From contig CACLSR010000006.1 of the NCBI GenBank assembly GCA_902609685.1, forward strand, positions 1 to 49,745: a stretch of 49,745 bases of DNA. Reading direction: 5' to 3'. A model generated the notes under the pieces. It was not told the origin of the DNA and ran no database searches. It saw nothing but the letters and a program-made list of their open reading frames with translations. Shown one piece after another: positions 1 through 8,301 of this stretch; the first letter of the stretch is position 1; every line of letters begins with the position of its first letter. A program made the translations under genes and the position numbers. This stretch comes from an uncultured Pelagibacteraceae bacterium (GTDB taxonomy: Bacteria; Pseudomonadota; Alphaproteobacteria; Pelagibacterales; Pelagibacteraceae).

Positions 1-1311
1 ATAATGTTTTTTTGCTTGTTTAATTGCATCATTTTCATTGATCGCAACAAAAATTTTTTGATCAGGTCCATACCAAGCTGGTATTTGATGTCCCCACCAT
101 AATTGTCGTGAAATACACCATGGCTCAATATTATTCATCCACTGAAAATAAGTTTTAGACCAGTTGGTTGGAAAGAAATTTGTTTTTTTTGTCTTAACAA
201 TTTTTTTAGCTTTGATTGCTAATTTCTTTGCATCAACAAACCATTGCTCTGTTAAAAAAGGTTCAATTACTGAATTCGATCTATCACCATATGGAACTTT
301 ATTTTTGATATTTTCTTCTTTTACAAAAAAGTCTTTTTCTTTTAATTCATTTAATATTTTTTTACGGGCATCAAACCTATCTAAGCCAATATAATCTTTT
401 GGAGCATTATCATTTATTTTTCCTTCTTCCGTAAAAACATTAATTATTTCTAATTTATTTCTTTGACCAACATCATAATCATTAAAATCATGTGCTGGCG
501 TGATCTTAAGTGCTCCAGTTCCCTGCTCCGGATCAGCATAATTATCTTTAATAATTTTTATTTTTCTACCTACGATTGGTATTGTGACAGTTTTGCCAAC
601 ATGATTTTTATATCTTTTATCCTTCGGATTTACCGCAATCGCAGTATCCCCTAGCATTGTCTCAGGCCTCGTTGTAGCAATAGTGATAAAATCTGACGAA
701 TTATCTATTGGGTATCTAATATAGTAAATCTTAGAATTCATCTCTCTTTGATCTACTTCCAAATCTGAAATCGCGGTTTTTAAAACAGTGTCCCAATTTA
801 CAAGTTTTTCAGCCTTATAAATCAATTTTTTTTTATGTAATTCTACAAAAACCTTAATGACTGATTTTGATAAATTTTCATCCATAGTGAATGCATTTCT
901 TGACCAATCACAAGAACATCCTAATTTTTTTAGTTGGTTGATAATGATGTCTCCATATTCATTTTTCCATTCCCATACTTTTTCTATAAATTTTTCTCTA
1001 CCAAGGTCAATTTTACTTAAATTTTCTTTTTCTAATTTTCTCTCTACAAGTGCTTGAGTGGCTATACCTGCATGATCAGTTCCAGGTTGCCATAATGTTT
1101 CGTAATTATTCATACGATAATAACGAACTAATAAATCTTGAATTGAATTATTTAAAGCATGACCCATATGTAAACTGCCAGTTACATTGGGTGGTGGAAT
1201 TACAATTGAAAATTTTTTTGAATTTTTTTGCGGTTTAAATAATTTGTTTTTTTCCCAATAACCATAAATTTTATCTTCAACTTTTGAATGTATATATTTA
1301 TCGCTTATCAT
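1..1311 (-). CDS. valS: Valine--tRNA ligase, N-terminal part (cut by left edge)
   Basis: Class I aminoacyl-tRNA synthetase that charges tRNA-Val in the cytoplasm. The minus strand is open from an ATG at 1311 to base 1, giving 437 residues without a stop, so the C-terminal half lies outside the window. The class I HIGH-type signature is HMGH at residues 48-51, preceded by PPPNVTGSL, the usual ValRS/IleRS context. The TTRPETMLGDTA segment of the CP1 editing domain and a GRKIKII stretch follow, which favour ValRS over IleRS or LeuRS. The KMSKS loop is not in view. The gene diverges from tRNA-Cys across a 121-base spacer. Family assignment is firm; only completeness is limited. Confidence 0.96.
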   Translation of the reverse strand, partial: MISDKYIHSKVEDKIYGYWEKNKLFKPQKNSKKFSIVIPPPNVTGSLHMGHALNNSIQDLLVRYYRMNNYETLWQPGTDHAGIATQALVERKLEKENLSKIDLGREKFIEKVWEWKNEYGDIIINQLKKLGCSCDWSRNAFTMDENLSKSVIKVFVELHKKKLIYKAEKLVNWDTVLKTAISDLEVDQREMNSKIYYIRYPIDNSSDFITIATTRPETMLGDTAIAVNPKDKRYKNHVGKTVTIPIVGRKIKIIKDNYADPEQGTGALKITPAHDFNDYDVGQRNKLEIINVFTEEGKINDNAPKDYIGLDRFDARKKILNELKEKDFFVKEENIKNKVPYGDRSNSVIEPFLTEQWFVDAKKLAIKAKKIVKTKKTNFFPTNWSKTYFQWMNNIEPWCISRQLWWGHQIPAWYGPDQKIFVAINENDAIKQAKKHY

Positions 1312-1432
1312 GGGTGTTATTAGTTTATAATTTAATAATCTAAATTAACAATAATCAAATTGGAACGTTATTTAATAGACTAATTGCAAATATTTTATAT
1401 AAAACTCAATGTAGCTATCTTCTAAAACATAT

Positions 1433-1506
1433 GGCAACGTGGCGGAATGGTTACGCAGAGGATTGCAAATCCTTGTATCCCGGTTCGATTCCGGGCGTTG
1501 CCTCCA
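1433..1506 (+). tRNA. tRNA-Cys (GCA)
   Basis: The sequence folds as a tRNA cloverleaf. Acceptor GGCAACG (1433-1439) pairs with CGTTGCC (1496-1502), followed by discriminator T and an encoded CCA (1504-1506). The anticodon loop TTGCAAA places GCA at 1465-1467, which reads UGC/UGU cysteine codons. The T arm contains GGTTCGATTCC. It lies 50 bases upstream of tRNA-Asn on the same strand, so the two are probably one transcript. Confidence 0.97.
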
Positions 1507-1556
1507 AAAAAAATCTTGTTTTAGTGAAAAAAAAAAGTAAGTTGAGATTTTAATAT

Positions 1557-1632
1557 TCCTCGGTAGCTCAGTTGGTAGAGCAGTTGACTGTTAATCAATT
1601 GGTCGCAGGTTCGAGTCCTGCCCGAGGAGCCA
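1557..1632 (+). tRNA. tRNA-Asn (GTT)
   Basis: Canonical cloverleaf. Acceptor TCCTCGG (1557-1563) pairs with CCGAGGA (1622-1628), followed by discriminator G and an encoded CCA (1630-1632). The D arm is AGCTCAGTTGGTAGAGC. The anticodon loop CTGTTAA carries GTT at 1590-1592, reading AAC/AAU. The T arm contains GGTTCGAGTCC. Its 3' end lies four bases from the stop codon of the converging regulator gene. Confidence 0.97.
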
Positions 1633-1636
1633 AAAA

Positions 1637-2008
1637 TTATCCAACCTTTGAAATATTGTTACTTCCTACCTGTAATGATTTATTAAACTTTAATTTTTGA
1701 TCAGCATTTAGTTCAGAATATAATTTCACTAAAAAGTTATAATTTACATTCATATGACCTTCTTGTGATTTCTCTAAATTTATAAGATATTCTGAAAAAT
1801 CTTCAAAAAAATAATTAATTGGTACTTTAAGATAGTTCGATAATTGTAATAACCTTATTGAACTTACTCCATTAGTGCCTTTTTCATATTTTTGAATTTG
1901 TTGAAATGTGACGTTGATTGCTTTTGCTACTTTAGTTTGAGTTAAACCTAGTGCTAGTCTTCTAAGCTTAAGCTTGTTGCCTAAATGCTTATTAAAATTA
2001 TCTTCCAT
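1637..2008 (-). CDS. Small XRE/Cro-type helix-turn-helix regulator
   Basis: Predicted DNA-binding transcription factor of 123 residues. Residues about 10-65 form an XRE helix-turn-helix of the version common in alphaproteobacteria, with LGNKLKLRRLALGLTQ, then FQQIQKYEKG and VPINYFFEDF. The C-terminal 50 residues are a short helical tail without a recognised domain. The start is an ATG preceded by a strong GAGGGG ribosome-binding site eight bases upstream. A perfect inverted repeat at 2031-2053 lies just before the gene and could be its own operator. It follows aapP on the same strand after 162 bases and converges with tRNA-Asn. Its target genes cannot be told from the sequence. Confidence 0.85.
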   Translation of the reverse strand: MEDNFNKHLGNKLKLRRLALGLTQTKVAKAINVTFQQIQKYEKGTNGVSSIRLLQLSNYLKVPINYFFEDFSEYLINLEKSQEGHMNVNYNFLVKLYSELNADQKLKFNKSLQVGSNNISKVG

Positions 2009-2030
2009 TAAGACCCCTCTTAATTTTTTA

Positions 2031-2053
2031 AAAAACTAATTGAACTAGTTTTT
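2031..2053. promoter_or_regulatory. Inverted repeat before the XRE regulator, candidate operator
   Basis: AAAAACTA (2031-2038) and TAGTTTTT (2046-2053) are perfect 8-base complements around a 7-base spacer. The repeat lies 22 bases upstream of the regulator's ATG. Its size and position fit a dimeric XRE repressor site, but it could also be a weak hairpin in the leader. No clear -10/-35 pair could be assigned next to it. Confidence 0.4.
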
Positions 2054-2170
2054 AATACCTACTGCAACAATAAATTTTTATTTTTTTTGCCTAAAAACCC
2101 GTATTAGGGGAAATATGTCAAGCATTACTTCAGCTATAATTTGAGAAATATTTCTTGAAATTAGCTTGAA

Positions 2171-2905
2171 CTATAGTATCTGGCTGAGGAAAAGTTTGGT
2201 TCTATCACTCTTTGGATTAGCAAAAAATTCTTTGGTATCAGCTTTTTCTACTATCATTCCTTCATCCATAAATATCATTTGATCTGCAACTTCTTTTGCA
2301 AAACCCATTTCATGTGTAACTACAATCATAGTCATTCCTTGTTTTGCTAAATTAACCATAACATCTAACACTTCTTTAATCATTTCAGGGTCTAAGGCTG
2401 ATGTGGGTTCATCAAAAAGCATTATTTTTGGCTCCATACATAAAGCTCTTGCAATAGCAGCTCTTTGTTGTTGTCCCCCAGATAATTGACCTGGATATTT
2501 TTGTGCTTGATCAAGAATTTGCACTCTTTCTAGATGTTTTAATGCTAATTCTTCTGCCTCTTTTTTGGGCATTTTTTTAACCCAAATAGGAGCTAATGTG
2601 CAGTTATCCAAAATAGATAAGTGAGGAAACAAATTAAATTGTTGAAATACCATTCCAACTTCAGCTCTAATTTGTTCAATATTTTTTGTATCCTCTGTTA
2701 ATTCGGTTCCATCAACGACAATATTACCTTCTTGATGTTCTTCTAATCTATTAATACATCTAATTAACGTAGACTTTCCTGATCCAGATGGACCACAAAC
2801 AACAATTTTTTCTTTTGGTTTAACTTCTAAATTTATTCCTTTTAAAACTTGAAAATCTCCAAACCACTTATTCATATTACTTATTTGAATAATACTATCT
2901 GACAT
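2171..2905 (-). CDS. aapP: General L-amino-acid ABC transporter, ATP-binding subunit
   Basis: Cytoplasmic ATPase that powers uptake of polar and other L-amino acids. The 244 residues match the GlnQ/AapP family length. Visible motifs are Walker [10 protein letters not shown] at residues 38-46, a Q-loop [10 protein letters not shown], the ABC signature [15 protein letters not shown], Walker [13 protein letters not shown] and the switch histidine in VVTHEMGFA. It is the last gene of aapJQMP, six bases after aapM. The order of binding protein, two permeases and ATPase is that of Aap (Rhizobium) or Yhd (E. coli). Exact substrate range cannot be read from the sequence. Confidence 0.95.
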   Translation of the reverse strand: MSDSIIQISNMNKWFGDFQVLKGINLEVKPKEKIVVCGPSGSGKSTLIRCINRLEEHQEGNIVVDGTELTEDTKNIEQIRAEVGMVFQQFNLFPHLSILDNCTLAPIWVKKMPKKEAEELALKHLERVQILDQAQKYPGQLSGGQQQRAAIARALCMEPKIMLFDEPTSALDPEMIKEVLDVMVNLAKQGMTMIVVTHEMGFAKEVADQMIFMDEGMIVEKADTKEFFANPKSDRTKLFLSQIL

Positions 2906-2911
2906 AAATTT

Positions 2912-4354
2912 TTATCTATCGGTTTTATATTTTTGTTCTAGATTATAACTATATTTACTCATTGCATAACAAATAATCCAGAAAATTATAGCAGCAAATA
3001 CATACCCTTCCATAGCAAATCCTAACCATTTCGGATTTGTTTTAGCTAAATTTAACATTCCAACTATTTCTAATAATCCGACAACAAATATTAATGGAGT
3101 ATCTTTTACTAATGCTAAGAAAGTATTTGCTATTCCTGGTATTACTAATTTAAGAGCTTGAGGTAAAATTACAAAAATATGCATTTTCCAATAACCCATA
3201 CCTAATGATTTCGCAGCTTCGTATTGGCCTCTTGGTAAAGCTTGTAAGCCACCTCTGATAACTTCTGCAACATATGCAGCCTCAAATAAAGAAATTGCAA
3301 TTATGGCTCTTACTAATTTATCAATGAAAAAGTCCTCTGGTAAAAACATCGGAAACATCACGGCAGACATGAATAAAACTGTGATTAGTGGAACACCTCT
3401 CCAAAATTCAATAAAGCCAACTGATATATATCTAATTAATGGAAATTCTGATCTTCTGCCAAGAGCAAAAGCCATTCCGATTGGAAAACAGAAAATAAGA
3501 CAGAAAAAAGAAATAATAAATGTTAGCGACAGACCTCCCCAAGCACCCGTTTCAACCCAATTTAAACCATCTAATTTTCCAAGCTCAATGTATTCTTCAA
3601 AAAAAAGAAAATATTTTAAAATTACATAAAGCGCTAAAGGAATTATTAAAAAGTAATAAAACTTAAATTTACTTGGAATAAAAAAACCAATGATGATAGA
3701 TAAAATTGCAGCAATAATTCCATAAGAAAAGTCAAAAAATACAGGGCCACCAGAAATAAAAAAGAAGATAAACAAAAACGCAATCAAAGGATAAATAACT
3801 ACATAATAAAGTGTTAAATATTTCTTAAATTTATCAGTCGCAAAATATCCAACAGAACCAAGTAATACTAAAGCGACAAATGATAGATTGATTCTCCATT
3901 GTTCTGCATTAGGATACATTCCATACATAAATCTTCTCATCCAAACCTTAATATATGTCCAGCATGCACCAGAACCCGTACAAACATCTTTTGTATCTCC
4001 TGCAAAACTAGCATCAATAACAAACCAGCTTAATATAGGTGGTAGAGATTTGATGATTATGAATATTATCAACAATGATAAAACAGCATTAAAATTATTT
4101 GTATTAATATGTTTGTTTAAGAGGTCTAAATTTTTTATTCCGCTGTACTCTATTCGGATGAAATAAAGACCCACAAAACCAAGTATTAAAGGTAATAAAA
4201 AACTTAAAAAATTAGGTAAAAAACCGGTTAAGTTTAATCTAAAAAAAGAGTTTAGAAAAACATCCAAAATACTAATAAAAAATAAAAAAGAACCAAGATA
4301 CAAAAAGGTATTTAGATTAGTTCTATCAGGTTTTAAAAAATTAATATTAGACAT
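2912..4354 (-). CDS. aapM: General L-amino-acid ABC transporter permease AapM
   Basis: Inner-membrane permease of the polar amino-acid (HisM/GlnP) family. The C-terminal half carries the permease core, including the coupling segment EAAYVAEVIRGGLQALPRGQYEAAKSLGM that contacts the ATPase. The AapM/YhdY-type periplasmic motif GACWTYIKVWMRRFMYGMYP begins near residue 129. At 480 residues it is about 100 longer than known AapM/YhdY proteins; the excess is mainly N-terminal, with two additional hydrophobic helices near residues 16-36 and 47-67. It overlaps aapQ by one base and precedes aapP by six. Function is well supported; the role of the extra helices is unknown. Confidence 0.93.
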   Translation of the reverse strand: MSNINFLKPDRTNLNTFLYLGSFLFFISILDVFLNSFFRLNLTGFLPNFLSFLLPLILGFVGLYFIRIEYSGIKNLDLLNKHINTNNFNAVLSLLIIFIIIKSLPPILSWFVIDASFAGDTKDVCTGSGACWTYIKVWMRRFMYGMYPNAEQWRINLSFVALVLLGSVGYFATDKFKKYLTLYYVVIYPLIAFLFIFFFISGGPVFFDFSYGIIAAILSIIIGFFIPSKFKFYYFLIIPLALYVILKYFLFFEEYIELGKLDGLNWVETGAWGGLSLTFIISFFCLIFCFPIGMAFALGRRSEFPLIRYISVGFIEFWRGVPLITVLFMSAVMFPMFLPEDFFIDKLVRAIIAISLFEAAYVAEVIRGGLQALPRGQYEAAKSLGMGYWKMHIFVILPQALKLVIPGIANTFLALVKDTPLIFVVGLLEIVGMLNLAKTNPKWLGFAMEGYVFAAIIFWIICYAMSKYSYNLEQKYKTDR

Positions 4355-5505
4355 TATTTCTCCTGAATAGCTATTTTTTTGTTATACCAGTTCATTAAAA
4401 TTGAGATTGAAATACTCAAAGTTAGATAAGTAAACATAGTGATTGATACTATTTCAATTGCCTTACCTGTTTGCATTAATGCTGTTCCAGCGAAAACTAA
4501 TACTAAATCTGGATAAGCTATTGCTGCCGCTAATGATGAATTTTTAGTTAAATTTAAGTATTGGTTTGTTGTTGGCGGAATTATTATTCTCAAAGCTTGA
4601 GGCATAATTACTAATTTAAGTACTTGATTAGGGGTAAGTCCGATTGATGCTGCTGCCTCTTTTTGACCTTTACCAACACCTTGAATTCCAGCTCTGACAC
4701 ATTCTGCGATAAATGTTGCTGTATATAAAGATAAAGATAATGTTAATGCTATTAATTCTGGGGGCAAACTAACTCCACCCTCATAAATAAATGATGTTGT
4801 TGCCAATTGTTTTAAAACAGGAACTTCAAAAGAAAGTCTTACGCCACCAATTAAAAAACTTAAAAGTGGAAGAATAAAGATCAGTCCTATAGAAATTAAA
4901 AAAACTGGAATTTGTTTACCTTGATTTTCCTGAACCTTTTTAGCATGCGCTCGTATAACAATGATTGCTATGATTGCAGCTATAATTGAATAAATGAAAA
5001 TATTAAAATTTTGCCAAATAAATGCTGGGACATATAACCCTTTTATAGTTAGAAAAAAAACCCCAAACATTGCTTCAGCATCTTGTGGAAGTGGTAAAGC
5101 ACGTAATGCAGCAAAATACCAAAAGAAAATTTGAAGTAGTAGTGGAATATTTCTAAAAAACTCGACATAGAAAGCTGCAAATTTATTAATTAGATAATTA
5201 GGTGATAATCTTGCTATACCAACTATTACTCCTAAGATTGTTGCAATAATTATTCCGATGACTGAAACAAGAATGGTATTTAAAAGACCAACTAAATACG
5301 CTCTAAAATACGAGTGTGATCCATCATATTCAATTAATGAAAACTGAACGTCAAAAGAAGATTCTTGTGATAGAAAACCATAACCAAAATCAATACCTCT
5401 ATTTTCCATATTGATTTGGGCGTTATAAGTAAAAAAACCGAAAACTAAGACTACAGCCAAAACTGTAATTAATTGTGGAACTATATCTTTAAGTTTAAAA
5501 TTCAC
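4354..5505 (-). CDS. aapQ: General L-amino-acid ABC transporter permease AapQ
   Basis: First membrane permease of the transporter, 383 residues, with an N-terminal helix at about 11-27 and the HisM-type permease fold. Motifs include VEFFRNIPLLLQIFFWYFAAL and the ATPase-contact segment ECVRAGIQGVGKGQKEAAASIGL. The chosen start is a GTG at 5505, since no ATG lies upstream in frame near the family's usual N-terminus. No clear Shine-Dalgarno sequence precedes it. The gene follows aapJ after 74 bases containing a terminator-like hairpin, so its level is probably set lower than that of the binding protein. Confidence 0.93.
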   Translation of the reverse strand: MNFKLKDIVPQLITVLAVVLVFGFFTYNAQINMENRGIDFGYGFLSQESSFDVQFSLIEYDGSHSYFRAYLVGLLNTILVSVIGIIIATILGVIVGIARLSPNYLINKFAAFYVEFFRNIPLLLQIFFWYFAALRALPLPQDAEAMFGVFFLTIKGLYVPAFIWQNFNIFIYSIIAAIIAIIVIRAHAKKVQENQGKQIPVFLISIGLIFILPLLSFLIGGVRLSFEVPVLKQLATTSFIYEGGVSLPPELIALTLSLSLYTATFIAECVRAGIQGVGKGQKEAAASIGLTPNQVLKLVIMPQALRIIIPPTTNQYLNLTKNSSLAAAIAYPDLVLVFAGTALMQTGKAIEIVSITMFTYLTLSISISILMNWYNKKIAIQEK

Positions 5506-5531
5506 TTTGGCGATAATATATGAGTTTATAA

Positions 5532-5561
5532 AAAAAGGGCTAGAAAAATCTAGCCCTTTTT
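5532..5561 (-). terminator. Hairpin with U tract between aapJ and aapQ
   Basis: GGGCTAGA (5537-5544) and TCTAGCCC (5549-5556) form a perfect 8-bp stem with a four-base loop, flanked by A and T runs (5532-5536, 5557-5561). On the minus strand this reads as a classic intrinsic terminator ending in Ts. It lies within the aap operon just after aapJ, where partial termination or 3'-end protection would give more binding protein than permease. Confidence 0.85.
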
Positions 5562-5579
5562 AATTAATTTAAACTACAA

Positions 5580-6620
5580 TTATCTTGCAGGTGGAACGTA
5601 AAGTATTCCGCCTTTTGTCCATAATTGGTTTGGACCTCTGTCTGGTAAAATTCCAGTGTCAGCAATATTTCTCTTATAACTTTCACCATAATTACCAACT
5701 TGCTTGATAATTCTTAAGCTCCAGTCGTTGTCTAGACCAAAAGCAGCACCTAATTCACCTTCAGCACCAACTAATCTTTTGATTGCTGGGTTGTCTGAAG
5801 TTTTCATCATGTCTGCATTTGCTGAAGTAATACCATACTCTTCAGCTTCAATCATAGTGTTCAAAGACCATCTTACGATATCTTCCCAAACTGCATCACC
5901 TTGTCTAACAACTGGTCCTAAAGGTTCTTTAGAAATAGTTTCTGGTAGAACAATGTGTTCATCAGGGTTTTTCATTTTTGTTCTTTGAGCAGCTAAACCA
6001 GATTTATCAGTAGTGTATGTATCACATCTACCTGCATCGTAAGCAGCAACAACTTCGTCAGCTTTTTCAAATGCAACTGGCTCATAAGAAATTCCTTTTG
6101 AATTAAAGAAGTCTCTCATATTTAACTCAGTTGTTGTACCAATATTTGTACAAGCTGAGATACCATCTTTGAATTGGCTAGTTGAAGTGATACCTGAGCT
6201 TTTTCTTACCATGAAGCCTTGACCATCGTAGAAGTTTACTCCAACGAAAGTAAGTCCGATATCAGCATCTCTAGAAAGAGTCCAAGTTGTGTTTCTTGAT
6301 AAGATATCAATCTCACCAGAAGTTAAAGCAGTAAATCTTTCTTTAGCACTTAGTGGTGTAAACTTAACTTTGTTTGCATCACCTAATACTGCAGCAGCTA
6401 CAGCTCTACATACGTCAACGTCAACACCAGTCCAATTTCCTGCAGCATCAGCATTAGAAAATCCTGGAAGACCTTGAGATACTCCACATCTTACAAACCC
6501 TTTTTTCTGAGTGTTTTTAAGTGTTTTAGATTTTTTAGCAGCCATAGACTCTGTTGTAAAAGTGAACAACACAGCAACCATAGCAACTAAAGAAGTTAAT
6601 TGTTTTAAGTATTTAAACAT
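5580..6620 (-). CDS. aapJ: General L-amino-acid ABC transporter, periplasmic binding protein
   Basis: Periplasmic solute-binding protein that captures L-amino acids for AapQMP. The 346 residues begin with a signal peptide (hydrophobic core about 8-22, likely cleavage after SMA near residue 27). The mature part shows family-3 features: KGFVRCGVSQGLPGFS, WTGVDVDVCRAVAAAVLG, and LTSGEIDILSRNTTWTLSRD. The length and NQLWTKGGILYVPPAR terminus match AapJ/YhdW. The ATG at 6620 has an AGGAAG ribosome-binding site. GC and codon use appear slightly higher than in neighbours, consistent with strong expression. A candidate promoter and two hairpins lie upstream. Confidence 0.96.
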   Translation of the reverse strand: MFKYLKQLTSLVAMVAVLFTFTTESMAAKKSKTLKNTQKKGFVRCGVSQGLPGFSNADAAGNWTGVDVDVCRAVAAAVLGDANKVKFTPLSAKERFTALTSGEIDILSRNTTWTLSRDADIGLTFVGVNFYDGQGFMVRKSSGITSTSQFKDGISACTNIGTTTELNMRDFFNSKGISYEPVAFEKADEVVAAYDAGRCDTYTTDKSGLAAQRTKMKNPDEHIVLPETISKEPLGPVVRQGDAVWEDIVRWSLNTMIEAEEYGITSANADMMKTSDNPAIKRLVGAEGELGAAFGLDNDWSLRIIKQVGNYGESYKRNIADTGILPDRGPNQLWTKGGILYVPPAR

Positions 6621-6640
6621 ATTTCTTCCTATTGTTTATT

Positions 6641-6676
6641 TATTTGTTAACAAATAATTCAAAATTACTTTTGAAT
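6641..6676 (-). promoter_or_regulatory. Two adjacent inverted repeats in the aapJ leader
   Basis: A 16-base perfect palindrome, TATTTGTTAACAAATA, occupies 6641-6656. It is immediately followed by ATTCAAAA (6657-6664) and TTTTGAAT (6669-6676), a perfect 8-bp stem with a four-base loop. Together they fill most of the space between a candidate promoter and the ribosome-binding site. They could be mRNA 5'-stabilising hairpins or protein binding sites. Confidence 0.5.
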
Positions 6677-6683
6677 ATTCTTA

Positions 6684-6712
6684 ATTTAAGCATGATAAAA
6701 ATAGGGGTTCAA
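6684..6712 (-). promoter_or_regulatory. Candidate sigma-70-type promoter of aapJ
   Basis: On the minus strand TTGAAC (6707-6712) and TTAAAT (6684-6689) are separated by 17 bases. Each matches four of six consensus positions. Transcription would begin near 6677, which would place the first inverted repeat at the very 5' end of the mRNA. AT-rich sequence makes chance matches common. Confidence 0.35.
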
Positions 6713-6785
6713 GGGAAATTTAATCTCATTTCAAATTAATTGAGAATCTAGTCAAGATAAATTTTAACCAAAAATGTGCTAGTAA

Positions 6786-6862
6786 TGGCGCGCCCTGAAG
6801 GATTCGAACCTACGACCCTCGGTTTAGAAAACCGATGCTCTATCCAGCTGAGCTAAGGGCGC
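6786..6862 (-). tRNA. tRNA-Arg (TCT)
   Basis: On the minus strand the acceptor GCGCCCT (6856-6862) pairs with AGGGCGC (6790-6796), followed by discriminator G and an encoded CCA at 6786-6788. The anticodon loop TTTCTAA gives TCT, reading AGA/AGG arginine codons, the major Arg codons of this AT-rich DNA. The D arm is AGCTCAGCTGGATAGAGC and the T arm AGGTTCGAATCC. It lies between trkH and aapJ on their strand. Confidence 0.97.
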
Positions 6863-6890
6863 AAAATCATACTACATATACAATAATTAA

Positions 6891-8297
6891 TTAATTTTTA
6901 AAAAGAAATTTTTTCACAAGAAGCAAAATTGTTAATAACTCAATTCGTCCAACAATCATGAAAAAAATAAGACAATATTTGGTAAAATATGAAAAGTTAT
7001 AAAAAGTTAGATCACTTAAACCATATGAACTTGAATTGACAGTATTCATTAATGTTAAAATAGATAACTTAAATGAATTTTCAAAGCTAAAATCACTTAT
7101 AGTCAATAATGTTGTTAAAATAAAAAGTGATAAAATAAATACGAGGACTGATAAAAAATATTTACTTATCTCGTTAAAGTCAAAATTAACTTCAGAGAAA
7201 AATAACTTATTCTTATATATATTTTTTGGTCTACTGAATGATAATATTTGATTAACTGAATATATAAATAAAGAATAAATCTTCATAAATCTCAATCCTG
7301 AACTTGTGGAAAAAAAAGATCCTCCAATAATTACCAGAATCAAATAAATTAAATTCAAATTTGTATTTGAATTTTCTATTGTAAAACCAATATTCGACAT
7401 ACTACTTGATATTGACAAAAAATAATTCAAAAAGTTTTGATTAAAACTAAAAAATAAAAAAAAGATAATTAAGACTATAACGAAGTAAATTATTAAATTG
7501 AGATCTTCGTATAGAAAATTAATATTTTTTCTCTTAAAGAAAAATAAGTTGTAACTAAAAAAAATACTAAAAAAAGAAGTTAACATCAAAAATGACAAAA
7601 TAATAGTTTGAGTGTCATCTCTGATTATACTGGATAAATCATTTGTAGGTAAAAAACCGCCTGAAGAAATTAATGAAAATGCTAAATTTAAAGAATCAAA
7701 AGTTCTTATAGAAAATAGATTTAGTATTATAAAAATTGCTAAAGTTATACCAGAATATATAAAAAAAACTTTTATAGCTTGTTTGAATACTTCTGAAGTA
7801 TTAAATGAAAAAAAATTTGTTAATGTTTTTTTAAAATTTTCATCATAAATATCTATTAAATAAATTATAGAAAATAAGAAATATAACCCACCAATCCATT
7901 GAGTGGTTGACCTCCATAAAATCAGGCTTTGATCTATATTTTTAATATTTTCAAAGATAGTAAAACCAGTAGATGTAAAACCTGAAACTGCTTCAAAGAA
8001 AGAATTTATAAAAGTTAAGTTATAAATACTTAGGTAAAAAGGAATAGATAAAATTAGAGGTAGTAAAATATATCCCAGAAAAACAGTTAAAATTTTTTGA
8101 AAAATTGATGTTTTTTTAGGCGATATTTTTAAGCTATAAAAAAGAATTGCCAGAATTGAAGATAAAAATAAACTTAAATAATAAGTATCTAAGTTTAGGT
8201 AAAGATTGAAATAGTAAGAATAAATTATATTAAAAAAAGATAAGATAGAAATTAATCCAAAAAAGAAACTTAGATATTTAATTTGCAATCCAAACAT
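6891..8297 (-). CDS. trkH: Trk potassium uptake system membrane subunit TrkH
   Basis: Inner-membrane potassium channel/transporter subunit of the TrkH/KtrB superfamily. The 468 residues are highly hydrophobic and show the four expected pore-loop segments, each with its filter glycine: SGFTSTGFT, SSGGFLPTND, MSNIGFTIEN and VNSSSYGLSD. Length is close to the usual 480 or so. It starts four bases after trkA, the regulatory subunit, and its 3' end lies 28 bases from tRNA-Arg. The pairing with trkA confirms the call. The gene is extremely AT-rich, like most membrane proteins in this window. Confidence 0.94.
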   Translation of the reverse strand: MFGLQIKYLSFFFGLISILSFFNIIYSYYFNLYLNLDTYYLSLFLSSILAILFYSLKISPKKTSIFQKILTVFLGYILLPLILSIPFYLSIYNLTFINSFFEAVSGFTSTGFTIFENIKNIDQSLILWRSTTQWIGGLYFLFSIIYLIDIYDENFKKTLTNFFSFNTSEVFKQAIKVFFIYSGITLAIFIILNLFSIRTFDSLNLAFSLISSGGFLPTNDLSSIIRDDTQTIILSFLMLTSFFSIFFSYNLFFFKRKNINFLYEDLNLIIYFVIVLIIFFLFFSFNQNFLNYFLSISSSMSNIGFTIENSNTNLNLIYLILVIIGGSFFSTSSGLRFMKIYSLFIYSVNQILSFSRPKNIYKNKLFFSEVNFDFNEISKYFLSVLVFILSLFILTTLLTISDFSFENSFKLSILTLMNTVNSSSYGLSDLTFYNFSYFTKYCLIFFMIVGRIELLTILLLVKKFLFKN

Positions 8298-8301
8298 CTA
8301 A

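Noticed and set aside
1312..1432. Promoters for valS and the tRNA pair in the 121-base divergent spacer
   Set aside because: A TTGATT-17-TTAAAT pair can be found on the valS strand, but several equally poor matches exist and no choice is supported. Promoters must exist here; I cannot place them.
2098..2121. Possible aapP terminator (CCC/GGG stem plus T run) and a consensus TTGACA upstream of the XRE gene
   Set aside because: The stem has only three GC pairs. The TTGACA (2116-2121, minus strand) has no -10-like hexamer at 16 to 18 bases, where GTTTTT stands instead.
3303..3629. 108-residue open frame on the plus strand inside aapM
   Set aside because: It is fully antisense to a well-supported permease gene, has no recognisable motif and no ribosome-binding site. 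Many similar frames occur opposite AT-rich genes.
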